The position numbers and the translations under genes were made by a program. Positions 54,501 to 64,000 of a stretch of DNA of 64,000 nt are shown here, one piece after another. The DNA comes from Fragilariopsis cylindrus CCMP1102 (taxonomy: Eukaryota > Bacillariophyta > Bacillariophyceae > Bacillariales > Bacillariaceae): NCBI GenBank assembly GCA_900095095.1, contig FMBT01000342.1, forward strand, positions 1 through 64,000, in the 5' to 3' direction. Position 1 is the stretch's first letter; every line of letters starts with the position of its first letter. Below the pieces are notes generated by a model, which was not told the DNA's origin, searched no databases, and saw only the letters and a program-made list of their open reading frames with translations.

Positions 54501-56100
54501 CTACGAGGACTACATGGGTGCTGCAATTCTAGTTTATTCTCGAGCTCTGGCACAAGCAACAGAATTAGAGGAAGCAGGTAGCCAGTTGCCTGACCAGGCT
54601 GGTGGGAGTGGTCATGGTTCAACTGAAATCTTCTATCGACTTCACGCATCTAGGTTGAAATGCCTAATTCATGCTGTCTCGCGGAATGAAGAAGAAAGAG
54701 GGCAAGCGGAATTAGAAGCACTGCGCTTAACGGAGAAATATAGCTTCAAAGAACCTAATCGCGAGTGTATAACACCAAAGAAAGATACCCGAGAACGTAT
54801 TTGGATTGTTCTCGCAGATGTTGTCAATGGATTAGCAGAATGCCGTCGACTCAAACCATTCTTCCATCGGTCGGTGTATCGTCATGCTCAGGCACTCATG
54901 TGGTCTCCTGTGTTTTACAATCCTGCATCGAGTAACGGAAGTATGGGTGTAGTACCCGCAACACGTGGGGCTATAACTGGTCTCGACCACTCTAAGGCAG
55001 CAGTATTCAGTGCAGAGAATGTGATTAGTACTCTTTTCGACAAACGTCGAAATCAACTCGTAGCCGTATGGGTCACGACGAGTGGACCGTCTTCCCCGTT
55101 TCAGGTGTTGAATACTACAATAAGAAAATATGACAGTCTCCGCGGTAAATATATTGCTGCATATTTGGAGACATTAAAACTCTGCAAAAGCAGATCCGAA
55201 ATCGAAATTTTTATGAAATGGTTGTATACAAGCAAACGCGACCTGCCGTCTTACTTTCAGGCGGGTGCCATCAATGGCGGTGATAAACCAGCCAAATCTC
55301 ATACACAAGATTATTTACTCGTCGTAGACAGCAACAGAGTTCTAATGTCGCACGGTCTACTGGTTTCTTCCAAACGAATAGCCAATAGTGCCCTTGCCGA
55401 TCTTTTGATGGATGAAATGTCCAATAAGGCTGGTGCCGTCTCGAAGTCTGCATCCTCATTGTCTGATCAGAAGAAAATACCCGAGTCTTATCTGAAAAAT
55501 GCATATGGTTGCTATTTACGCCTTCACTGCACTACTCAAGACTTGAAGACGGTGCGTGCCTGGAAGTATAGTGCCGATTCTATACATGAAGTAGACGCGC
55601 TGTGCCAGGCATACCTGTGGTTAGGAGATACAAAAGATGGGCTAACCACTACCGACTTTGGAGATTGGTCTGGCGGAGGCCGGAAGTCAGCTATTTTTAA
55701 AGCTGCTTTGGCAAAATGCAAGACTCTCTTCCCTTCTCTCTCAGTCAACTACTTTGATAAAACTAAAACTTCTGTCAAACTTAAGAAGGGAAATAGTAGC
55801 GAAACACCTGATCCAGACGAAAACATCAAAATTGGATCAAAGAGGAAGCCAACAACCAATTCATCGAGCACGCAGTCGGTATCCTCCACTTCGTTTGAAG
55901 TTGCTGTACCCAAGGGACTCACATCTGGCGACACGTTTCTAACCACTGTAAAAGTTGGTGGTTCAAATACCATGAAGGTCAAACTTACCGTACCTGACGG
56001 TGACCCCGTTCCTTCCACCTTGAGATTCAACTTGAATGTGCCCAAAACATCCACTCAAAAGGGCAACAAAAAGTTGAAAGTGTCGTCTTCCCGAGAATGA
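48429..56100 (+). CDS. CABIN1/HIR3-like HIRA-complex protein with several frameshifts
   Basis: This very long gene is read in pieces: 48429-50132 (567 codons), three short frames over 50133-51012, 51013-54318, then a GTACGT...CAATAG intron (54319-54420) and 54421-56100. The first piece has polyQ, a LDGTDPVLWLKLACASRGLE block and LGKICQYLENTSIWKFEATC, as in CABIN1/HIR3 TPR proteins. Late pieces have IFYRLHASRLKCLIHAV and FFHRSVYRHAQALMWSP. HIR3/CABIN1 is the large scaffold of the HIRA histone H3.3 deposition complex. Frame changes occur near 50130, 50425, 50798 and 51010. The last three each need one extra base. Outside this 0.9 kb the frames are clean, so sequence error or early decay are both possible. 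Family assignment is by pattern only. Confidence 0.55.
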
Positions 56101-56574
56101 AAATGTTTGCCACATTTGTAGAATAACATAAATATAAATTATATGATAAGACATCATTCTGTACATTTCTATCTTAGCTGGAATTTTCCATCTTAAAGTA
56201 GTATCTTGGTCAATAGATGGGTTGTATTCTTTTTCAAATTGAACCTATATATCGTTTGTTTTCTTGCTTTGCCTGCCCCCCCCCCCCCCCCCTTTAATAG
56301 GTTTTTAACTTGTATCTATCCTGTGCTTTGAGACAAAATAAGAGAGCAACCAGGAAGATTTTGTTGAGCAGTTGGGACAAATACTTTGGGTTGGCAGCTA
56401 CCCCAGCCACCAGTTGTTTAACCCTGATGATAGAGAGAAGATCAAGTTGCAAAATGATGGCTGAATGCATACATATTATTTGGGTTGAAGATAGAGTCAT
56501 AATTAAGAATTGTCAAACTTCAGTGAGTGATGTTTGCAATGGAATTGGAAAATGTGCAGACTTCCGTCTGTGCT
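56101..56574. other. Spacer with a 17-base C run
   Basis: It lies between the CABIN1-like gene and the retrotransposon relic. It contains C(17) at 56276-56292. No gene is supported. Confidence 0.4.
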
Positions 56575-57565
56575 AATACACAATTATACATATTCGATAA
56601 GGTTGTTGCTACATATTGCCCCTTCATTGAGTCAAAGAAACATCATACTAAAGATCCACAGATCAGTATTAATGTTTCACAAGTTGGTACATCTTACTCT
56701 ACCCATGATGGTGATGGTGGTAATGGTAATGGTAACCGTACTCAACAGACTAAGAAGATTGGTGGTGAACAGGATGGCTATGATCCTATCACCAACTATG
56801 ATTCACATAAGGTCAATACTTCTTGTTATTACCCGACTAATGAATGGAATAATAGCTTGAATAAGAATCAACGTAACTACTTGCGTCAAAATAGTAGAGG
56901 CGCCAATAAAAAAGGGCGGCTGACTTTCAAATAGAAATTCCAGTGAGGTCAAAACATCTATCTTAAAAAGTATGATGAAAGAACAAAAGGCTATGAAGGC
57001 AACTATTGCATCACTTGAAATCCCAAGCTGCAAAAGATGACTTAGACTCCGACAATAACATGATGGTAACCAAATCGGATTCAGATGAGCCTGTTAAGAT
57101 AGAGAAAAAGAAATCAATCTTAAGAGTACTCTTGTAAGACTCATTGATCAAAATCAGTCCGTTTTCTTTTGCCTATACATGTTCAAATATCATCTATAGC
57201 GGAAATAAACAATGGAGAGACTTACATTGATCTTGATTCACATGCCGACACTTGTGTGTTAGGTAGTAATGCTTTAGAAGTAGAAACCCCATATCCAGAA
57301 TGGACAGCTATTGTATCATTTGCTGATCCTTCTGTGGGTACTGTAACAACACCAATATAATACTTAGTGGAGCATTTTTATACACACACTATACTGGTTC
57401 TCAATACATATTATTAGTTATACACCAAGCTATTTATCTAAAAAATATGAAACACTCCTTACTAGTACTACCGTATGTCCTATGCAAGTCCGTGAGACCG
57501 ATAGCATACTTAATGAACATCCAAAGAGTATGACTCATTTGAGGGGACTGAAAATATTGGTTCGC
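56575..57565 (+). pseudogene. Decayed copia retrotransposon relic related to the intact element
   Basis: The gag C-terminal part (FIESKKHHTKDP, YDPITNYDSHKV, NQRNYLRQNSRG at 56600-56915) and the start of pol (YIDLDSHADTCVLG at about 57219) match the intact element at 38-44 kb, with many substitutions, stops and indels. After HPKSMT the sequence jumps to TTGAGGGGACTGAAAATATT (about 57539), equal to the polypurine tract and LTR start. Most of pol has been deleted. Both LTRs are otherwise unrecognisable. The relic is much older than the intact copy. Confidence 0.8.
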
Positions 57566-58045
57566 AGAACAACATGGGCAGATAAAAGGGCAGATGGTAG
57601 TTTTACAGTTGACCTAAATAGTCTCAAGACGTACTTATTTCAAAGTATCAGTGAAGAATGGGTTTGGCACGAGAAGTGGCACGAGTGCGCCACGACCACG
57701 AAGAACTCTCTTTCTTTAGATTTTTTGTAGAATGAATAAAATGAATACAGTGATTAGTCGCATAGTTACAGTAAATGTTGAGGACCGAATTATTTTCATT
57801 TGACAAGATAAAAGAATTGATGCATGCATGCAAGTACATGTACAAGTATCAACTCCTTTTATTGAATCATCCCAGTATTGTAGTTTTTCGTAGGTAGGAG
57901 GGATTTGTCATATACGTTGAAGTATATGAGCCTGTGTGTCGGTTGAACGTAGATTTCGAAAATCGAAAAGAAAGAAAAAAGAAAAAAAAAGACGATAAAT
58001 ACCAAGCCGCCGGTACCTAGTATCTTAATACACGTATATCATACT
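57566..58045. other. Spacer upstream of the BRUTUS-like gene
   Basis: This is the presumed promoter of the hemerythrin/RING gene, including an A-rich run near 57960-57990. No gene is recognised. Confidence 0.35.
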
Positions 58046-60592
58046 ATGTCGACCATAACGAACGAATCGCCCGTTGCATATGCGGGAAGAGATGATTTAA
58101 AAGTTGCATCATCAGCTTCTGCTTTGGTCTCCTCCCCAAGAAATGAGAGCGATGGAAACGAAATGGGCAGCATTAACAGTAACAATAGCGTTAATATAAA
58201 TACTAATACTAACAACAAGAGCCGGAAGGATCTAGTTGGAGATTGCGCATTAGTGGAGATTATACATCTGCATGATTGTTGCGTGGGGCACTCGCCGCAC
58301 TGGAAAAGGACTTAACAGAACTCAGTCAAATAGTTCTACGTCCGAATAGCAATTACGAACCAGGTAGTAATATCCCTGAAAAGATCGAAGAGCAACAACT
58401 GCAACAACACCATCACAAGATGTTGAGTGAACTTGAGTCAAGAGCCACAGCTCGATTTCAAGTTATATGGAGTGTCTTTCGTGCCCATTCAGCAGCGGAG
58501 GATGAATTTATTTGGCCAGCATTACGATTGAAAACACAAGGATTGGTCAAGGGATGTCCATGCTCGCCTACTGGGAATGGTAATGATATTAATAATACTA
58601 ATCAACAACAGCAGCAGCACAGCAGCAACAGAAACAGCAGCATAATGGCTCTACTTCTTCGTATGGATACGAGAGTAATTGCGATGATGATGAGATAATC
58701 GATGGAGAGGAATACGAAGAAGATCATGCAGATGAAGAACGTATGTTCACTATGATGGACCATCTTTTAACCAGACTTCGCAAAGGACTTGTACAACTAC
58801 AGCAACGAAATCAACACTCATCATCATCATCGTCGTTGTCTTCTAATCAACGCAATGTCAATGGTCGGAAAAAGAATCTCGAATCTATTACTAATACTAC
58901 TAAAGAAATCCTTTCACTCGTGAAGACTTTGAATCAGCATTTGATGGTGCACTTGGAGAAAGAAGAAACACAATGTCTGCCACTGGTGGTAAAACATCTC
59001 ACCAAGTCAGAAATTCACGATTGGTGGGAAAAATTATGGGAAAACGAAGTTGTGATATGATTGCTCAAATATTGACCATGGCTGTTCAAAATCTCAACGA
59101 GACAGACAAAGAAGAAATGGTCAAGCACATGAAACAAGCCATGGTTGGAACCTTCTTCGATAGGTGGCTATCTATGTCGGGATGGATGGATGGTATCAAC
59201 GGTGCTGTAACTGGTGAAGAACCTGCTGACACTCTAAAAAGAAAGCGGTCTACGTCGGTTGCCGAACTATCGGTGACTTCAGCGTCATCACAAACAACAC
59301 CGGGTGAATCGGATGAAGATAGACTAATTAAATCAGCTGCCGATGACGACGAGGCTTCTTATATGGCGATGGCAGCATCGTTATCACAGAGTATAAATAA
59401 TCCTACTGGTGGAATAACTAGTCAGGAAGATTTAGAAAAGCTTATACGGGCAGTAGTCACGAATCAAAGTTTAACGCCAGCGCAACAAAACACTACTATT
59501 CAGGGCTTGCGTGCATCTGTTTGGAAACGGAATCAACGGCTTATGGGGAATGATATCGCTGTTCCTGATAACACTAACAACAGCTGTTGTTCTGTACGGG
59601 GTCAAGAGCTGCACTTCCCGACAGCATATTATCAGAAGGATGTGGCGGGCAATACAGTTCTTGTCTGGAAACTTAACAACAACAACAACAAAGACGATTC
59701 ATCGTCGTCGAAAAATCATAATCGTTTAGAGAATGAATTTGTTCCAAAGTTTACGACAACGGAGCTTGCACCTACGTATCACGACGGAACGACTACAGGC
59801 GACGTGTTGGGATGTCATCACTATGCAAGGGCATGCAAAATTCGACATCCACGTTCTGGTAGATTGTATACATGTCGATTATGCAGTGAACAAGAGCGAG
59901 AGGTATCTCCGACTGCCAATAAGGACGAGCCCTTGGATAGATACGCTGTTACTGAGATCACATGCATGAATTGTAAATCTCTTCAACCGGCCGCGAAAAA
60001 ATGCGTGAATGAAGACTGTGAGCTTCATGAGAAGGGATTCGCTAAATACTTTTGTAATATTTGTAATCTATTCGATGACCGCCCTCGACCAATCTTCCAT
60101 TGCCCTTATTGTAATACCTGCAGGATGGGGTTAGGACTGGGTATCGACTTTCGACATTGTATGCGATGCAATGCGTGTGTATCTTTGGCTGATAAAGACC
60201 ATCGCTGTATTCCACAAAAGTTGCAAGGATCCTGTCCTATTTGCCACGACACACTTTTCAATTCCACAGAACCCCTTAAGGGTCTTCGATGTGGCCATGT
60301 CATGCATTTATCTTGCTATAATCAATATTGCCGCGGTCAGAATTACACCTGTCCTCTGTGCATGAGATGTATGGAAGACATGAGTGACTACTTTTCGCTC
60401 CTAGACCAAGCCGTTCGTATGCAGGCGATGCCAGCTGCATACCAAAACACTATATGCAATATTTATTGTCAAGACTGCGAAAAAACAGGAGAATGCCGTT
60501 ATCATTTTGTTGGTTTAAAATGCACTCAATGTGCATCCTACAATACTCGCGAGATGGGACGGTACGAGCAATTAGCAGCATTCCCAAACTAG
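58046..60592 (+). CDS. BRUTUS/HRZ-like hemerythrin-RING E3 ligase, frameshifted
   Basis: Overlapping frames 58046-58315, 58276-58698, 58600-59060 and 58973-60592 together encode one protein. The parts are a low-complexity N-terminus; one hemerythrin (HHE) domain with ligand motifs HLHD, HSAAEDEF and HLEKEE; a linker QAMVGTFFDRWL; a CHY zinc finger (LGCHHYARACKIRHP); a CTCHY finger; a RING (CPICHDTLF...CGHVMHLSCYNQY...CPLC); and a zinc-ribbon tail (DCEKTGECRYHFVGLKC). This is the layout of plant BRUTUS/HRZ ubiquitin ligases, which bind iron through HHE domains and control iron-deficiency responses. Plant BTS has three HHE domains; this has one. Frame joins near 58279, 58620 and 59021 each lack one base, so the gene is either erroneous here or damaged. 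Confidence 0.85.
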
Positions 60593-60712
60593 TCTTTTTA
60601 TACTAATTTGATCACGTTTCCATTTTGGACTACATATTATATGAGGTCCTATATTATATTATATACTATATATATATTAAAATTAATTGTTTTTTTCATT
60701 CTTCAAATCTAA

Positions 60713-61918
60713 CTAGAATCCTTTGTAATCACCAGATTCTTGGTCAAATCCAGGATCAGGTCCTTCAGATAATCCCAATGCACCACTTGATATTACATCT
60801 GATTGATAATTCGCCCATTGCGTTCCAACACTCTTTTGCATATTATTTTTACTTCGGAAACTGAATGCTTTACTTTTTGTACTCTTTAACTCTCCGATAC
60901 AAGCACTCCAAAAGTCGGATAAATATTCAAGATTTGAATTAGCCGGAAAGCCAGGAACACATTCTCGTCGTAACACAGCTCCTGTGAAACCTGATGCCTT
61001 GAGAAGATATGCTTCTTCTCCTATGCGATTTTCTCCCGCCGATGCCCGTACTGAAGCCATGATGGGTACTCTTCTCCCTAAAGATTTTGAGATAATGGGA
61101 AGGGGAATATTGTTTTCATTTGGTTCTGTGTCTGTGTCTGTTTCACCATCGCCGTCTTTATCTTTATCTTCGTCACTACTGTTTTCATTTTCATCGATTG
61201 TTGGATTGATGGTAAGCAAGATCGAAACGGGATCGTCTCCTGTCAAACTTGAAATTTTTTCAACAAGAGCTTCCATTTCTTCTTCCTTCCACGTAGCAGC
61301 CATGACGGTTATTTCAGGAACGGGTTGCAATCCATATTCTAATGCATTCTTATACATTAACAACCATTGAGAATCTTCACCTCCAACGATATCTGTGTCA
61401 ATGGACGATATTTCGGCCCCTTCATTGATCGATACTAAAATCCCAGAAACACCCGTTGCTGCCAATTCCGACAAGTCTAAAGCATCATCATCGTCATCAT
61501 CATCGTTTTCCTCATCGGAATTTGATTGACCACAATAAATGACAGGAACTGGTCCGGGAAAGTTCCCTCGTGCATCTTCTTGCTCATTGCAGAAAATTCG
61601 TAACGACGATAAAGAATTGGCTGATAAAAATGCAGTATTCGCCTTGGCCCTACTACGAACACGTTCCGATAACTGAGTAATAGCCGATGCCTGTAACAAA
61701 ATAGCTGTTGGATTGCTTGGTTCGGGGATGAAAATTTCTGGCGATAATGTGAGTTTGCCACTTGGAGATGACAAGGCTTGAGTAAGTCGAGCCCGAGTCA
61801 ATTGAGCTGCCTCAGAGGAAGTTGACGATGACAGAGAGGAACTTCTTGGTAGCTGTCCCAGCACGGCCAGACAAAATACCTTCAGAAATAATATGTGTGT
61901 AATATTCATTTTAATCAT
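60713..61918 (-). CDS. Predicted secreted or organelle-targeted protein, unknown
   Basis: The 401-residue protein begins MIKMNITHILFLKVFCLAVL, a good signal peptide. After that come a Ser-rich segment and alternating blocks with TIM-barrel-like strand ends: VPVIYCGQ, ATGVSGILVSINEGAEI, LQPVPEITVMAA, PIMASVRASAG and ASGFTGAVLRRE. Acidic low-complexity insertions lie between them. The C-terminus ends in ESGDYKGF. I do not recognise a named family; the barrel idea is a guess from strand spacing. Its start is 441 bp from the divergent SEL1-like gene. Confidence 0.6.
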   Translation of the reverse strand: MIKMNITHILFLKVFCLAVLGQLPRSSSLSSSTSSEAAQLTRARLTQALSSPSGKLTLSPEIFIPEPSNPTAILLQASAITQLSERVRSRAKANTAFLSANSLSSLRIFCNEQEDARGNFPGPVPVIYCGQSNSDEENDDDDDDDALDLSELAATGVSGILVSINEGAEISSIDTDIVGGEDSQWLLMYKNALEYGLQPVPEITVMAATWKEEEMEALVEKISSLTGDDPVSILLTINPTIDENENSSDEDKDKDGDGETDTDTEPNENNIPLPIISKSLGRRVPIMASVRASAGENRIGEEAYLLKASGFTGAVLRRECVPGFPANSNLEYLSDFWSACIGELKSTKSKAFSFRSKNNMQKSVGTQWANYQSDVISSGALGLSEGPDPGFDQESGDYKGF

Positions 61919-62359
61919 CGTATTGTTTCTCTAGTTCTTCTTCTTTTTCTCTTCTTTCCGTACGAAGAATGAATAAGAGCAAGTTCGTCAACTTTATTTT
62001 TGAATAAATCGACGGCGAGCGATATTGATTGATGATAAGATAAAGAAAATAACATGATATGAAACAGCGGAAGCAAGAAAGCATTTTGATGGTTTCTGAG
62101 TGATGTGTGGTGTTAATGCAGTGTACCATGTACTCAGTACGTCAGTGAGTGAGGCTCGATAAAATTTGAAATCATTCCACGTGGAAGCCTAAATTCAAAA
62201 TTATTTTCAATAATTCAAAATCAATACACAAATCTTTCTTAGCAAAATTACGCAAAATCGTGCCAACAAAAAGAGGAAACTACAGTTGACTGGCGTGACA
62301 AGAGAATAAAACCAAAACGCTAACCACAAGAACAATCACTACCTAAGTAAATAGTAAAC
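61919..62359. promoter_or_regulatory. Divergent promoter region of two predicted secreted-protein genes
   Basis: The 441 bp lie between the starts of the leftward gene at 61918 and the rightward gene at 62360. It is AT-rich and no core element was recognised. Confidence 0.35.
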
Positions 62360-63337
62360 ATGCAGTACCGACTCTATCCCATAGTAATTGCCCTATTGTT
62401 GGTAGTGGTAACTCTTACTACGCTGCCGATGACTCGAGGAGCACGTCGTGAACAAGAAGGATCATCTGTAGAAATCCCTATCGACGTTCTCCAGAAGGCA
62501 ATTCGTTTCGTGAAACAACAACAGCAACAACAACAACAACAACATAATTATAAGGACACATCTCAGATATTACAACGTTTGGAACTTGGTGATATTCATA
62601 GTCTGTACGAAGTTGCTAAGGCCATGAATCAAAACAACGATAATAAGGATGATAGACAAACGTCGATGGAGATTTGGCACGCGCTTGCAGATGCAGATGA
62701 TGGTCCAAATAATAATAATGGTGGTGGTGGTGGTGGTGCCGGTGGTCATATTCTGTCTCAAATTGCATTAGGATTTGCATATTCTGAACATGATAAATCA
62801 AGAGCTGTATCATACTTTGTTCAAGCCGGAGAAGGGCATGGGGATAATGTACCACACCAGGCAGCACTCTACAATGCTGGACGACTACTGGCAGAACCTG
62901 AATTGGAAGACTTTGTGAAGGCACTTGCCTATTTTCGAGCTGCATATAACGTAGCAGAAAGTCATCCAGAATATTCAACTTTACATTTAACAGAAACTAG
63001 TAAATTCGCATACGAACGATTATCAGATCAACTGGTAGCATTAGTAAAAGAAAGTACTACCAATAAGGGAAGTGTCATTTCAATTCAACAGGTTGCTGAT
63101 ATGTTCTTATATGCCAATATAGAAGATTTTCCTCCCGTTAAGAGTAAAGAAGAAAGAATCTGGCATAGTGGTATGCAGTCATTACAGTCTCAAAAGTGGG
63201 AAATGGCGGGGATGCAATTTGAAAAACTTGAAAAGACATCAGAAGCAAAACTATCACATTTACAGATTGCTCTGTTACATATTTTGAAAGAATACTGTAG
63301 GAAATTTTCTGGGATCGATCGTGGTGAAGAACTATGA
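62360..63337 (+). CDS. Predicted secreted SEL1/TPR-like repeat protein
   Basis: The 325-residue protein starts with a signal peptide (MQYRLYPIVIALLLVVVTLT, cleavage probably near TRG-A). A polyQ tract and a Gly run are followed by SEL1-like helical repeats: GHILSQIALGFAYSEHDKSRAV, QAALYNAGRLLAEPELEDFV and ALAYFRAAYNVAES. SEL1 repeats mediate protein contacts, for example in ER-associated degradation adaptors, and an ER-lumen role would fit the signal peptide. The C-terminus (KEERIWHSGMQSLQS...) lacks an obvious HDEL signal or membrane segment. Single exon. Confidence 0.7.
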   Translation: MQYRLYPIVIALLLVVVTLTTLPMTRGARREQEGSSVEIPIDVLQKAIRFVKQQQQQQQQQHNYKDTSQILQRLELGDIHSLYEVAKAMNQNNDNKDDRQTSMEIWHALADADDGPNNNNGGGGGGAGGHILSQIALGFAYSEHDKSRAVSYFVQAGEGHGDNVPHQAALYNAGRLLAEPELEDFVKALAYFRAAYNVAESHPEYSTLHLTETSKFAYERLSDQLVALVKESTTNKGSVISIQQVADMFLYANIEDFPPVKSKEERIWHSGMQSLQSQKWEMAGMQFEKLEKTSEAKLSHLQIALLHILKEYCRKFSGIDRGEEL

Positions 63338-64000
63338 GCTATGGTATATAATAATGAGAATATTTATATTGAGGTGAATGAATGCAACAAATCGATCATA
63401 TTATCCATATAATAATAACTGCTGGGTGGGCTTCATGCTTATATCATTGTCATCATTGTCAAGTGGCAAGAGATGCCATCATTATTACTAATATTGTCAT
63501 TGAACCTGCATTTGGTGCAAGTGTAGAACCAAGACGTAACGGGTTATAACCAACCAAGCAAATCTACCAGCTAAGTTCAGATGAAAAACATGTGTCATAA
63601 TATGTGAAGTTCGAAAAATAGATACAACCTTGAAAAATTATTGAGAGAGAGAGAGAGAGAGAGATGCAGATGGAGACGAGAATTCTTCGAGTATCAAAAA
63701 AGGACATGAAGTATACTTGATTCTTACCTAGCTAGAAAGAGCACCGTTGTTTATAGATACTGTTTTGTACGAATAAATAAACAATACCGACCATTGATTC
63801 ACGTGCTGGAAGATGGTATATTTTGTTCAAACTTCACTCTCTCACTCACAACATAGAATAATGGAAATATCACTGCAATCTCGTGGATTTGTAGGCCTTA
63901 AAAAAAGAAGCGAATAAACGATATTTTTGCGACAAGATGCCTAAATATTTCTCGTACGCATACCGTACATTACATTCATCATTGTAGCCCATTTCGGGTG
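63338..64000. other. Terminal spacer with a GA microsatellite
   Basis: A (GA)n run lies at about 63644-63664. No gene is recognised before the window ends. Confidence 0.4.

Overview
The window is nuclear DNA from a eukaryotic alga, most likely a diatom. It has GT-AG introns of about 50-300 bp, long AT-rich spacers, low-complexity Asn/Gln/Ser/Thr/Asp tracts inside proteins, a Ty1/copia element of the CoDi type, and a copy of a short motif (VRFGDIELKVYG...GDHPDTVGGP) that I recall from uncharacterised diatom proteins. Species was not determined. All names come from motif reading only; no searches were run.

Layout. 0-11 kb: a partial acidic protein, a truncated diatom-motif protein, a 2 kb spacer with repeated hairpins, a tandem AAA+ ATPase (AFG2/SPATA5-like), an Arb2/FAM172-like protein and a spliced low-complexity protein. 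11.7-17 kb: a five-exon MTR4 RNA helicase tail to tail with a BRCT protein. 17-19.4 kb: a repeat-rich spacer with SINE-like units. 19.4-24 kb: a DFR/CCR-like reductase between two 51-bp repeats, a small secreted ORF and a GARP-type Myb protein. 25-33.4 kb: RRP46 and a TRF4-type poly(A) polymerase as a divergent pair, then a three-KH plus WW protein and poly(A)-binding protein. 35.4-36.6 kb: an OTU protease with a SEC-C motif. 36.9-44.1 kb: a complete copia retrotransposon with two identical 128-bp LTRs. 44.5-48 kb: a proteasome-alpha-like protein with a signal-peptide-like N-terminus and a kynurenine-type aminotransferase. 48.4-56.1 kb: a CABIN1/HIR3-like gene. 56.5-57.6 kb: a decayed relic of a related retrotransposon. 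58-60.6 kb: a BRUTUS-like hemerythrin/CHY/RING E3 ligase. 60.7-63.3 kb: two predicted secreted proteins.

Themes. MTR4, RRP46 and TRF4, which act together in nuclear RNA surveillance (exosome and TRAMP), lie within 16 kb, and two of them share a 344-bp divergent promoter. The KH-WW protein and PABP follow at once, so 11.7-33.4 kb is rich in RNA-metabolism genes.

The CABIN1/HIR3-like and BRUTUS-like genes (50.1-59.0 kb) are each broken by several single-base frameshifts, almost all equal to one missing base. Sequence error, gene decay and ribosomal frameshifting are all possible. The gag gene of the otherwise intact retrotransposon has the same kind of shift near its end.
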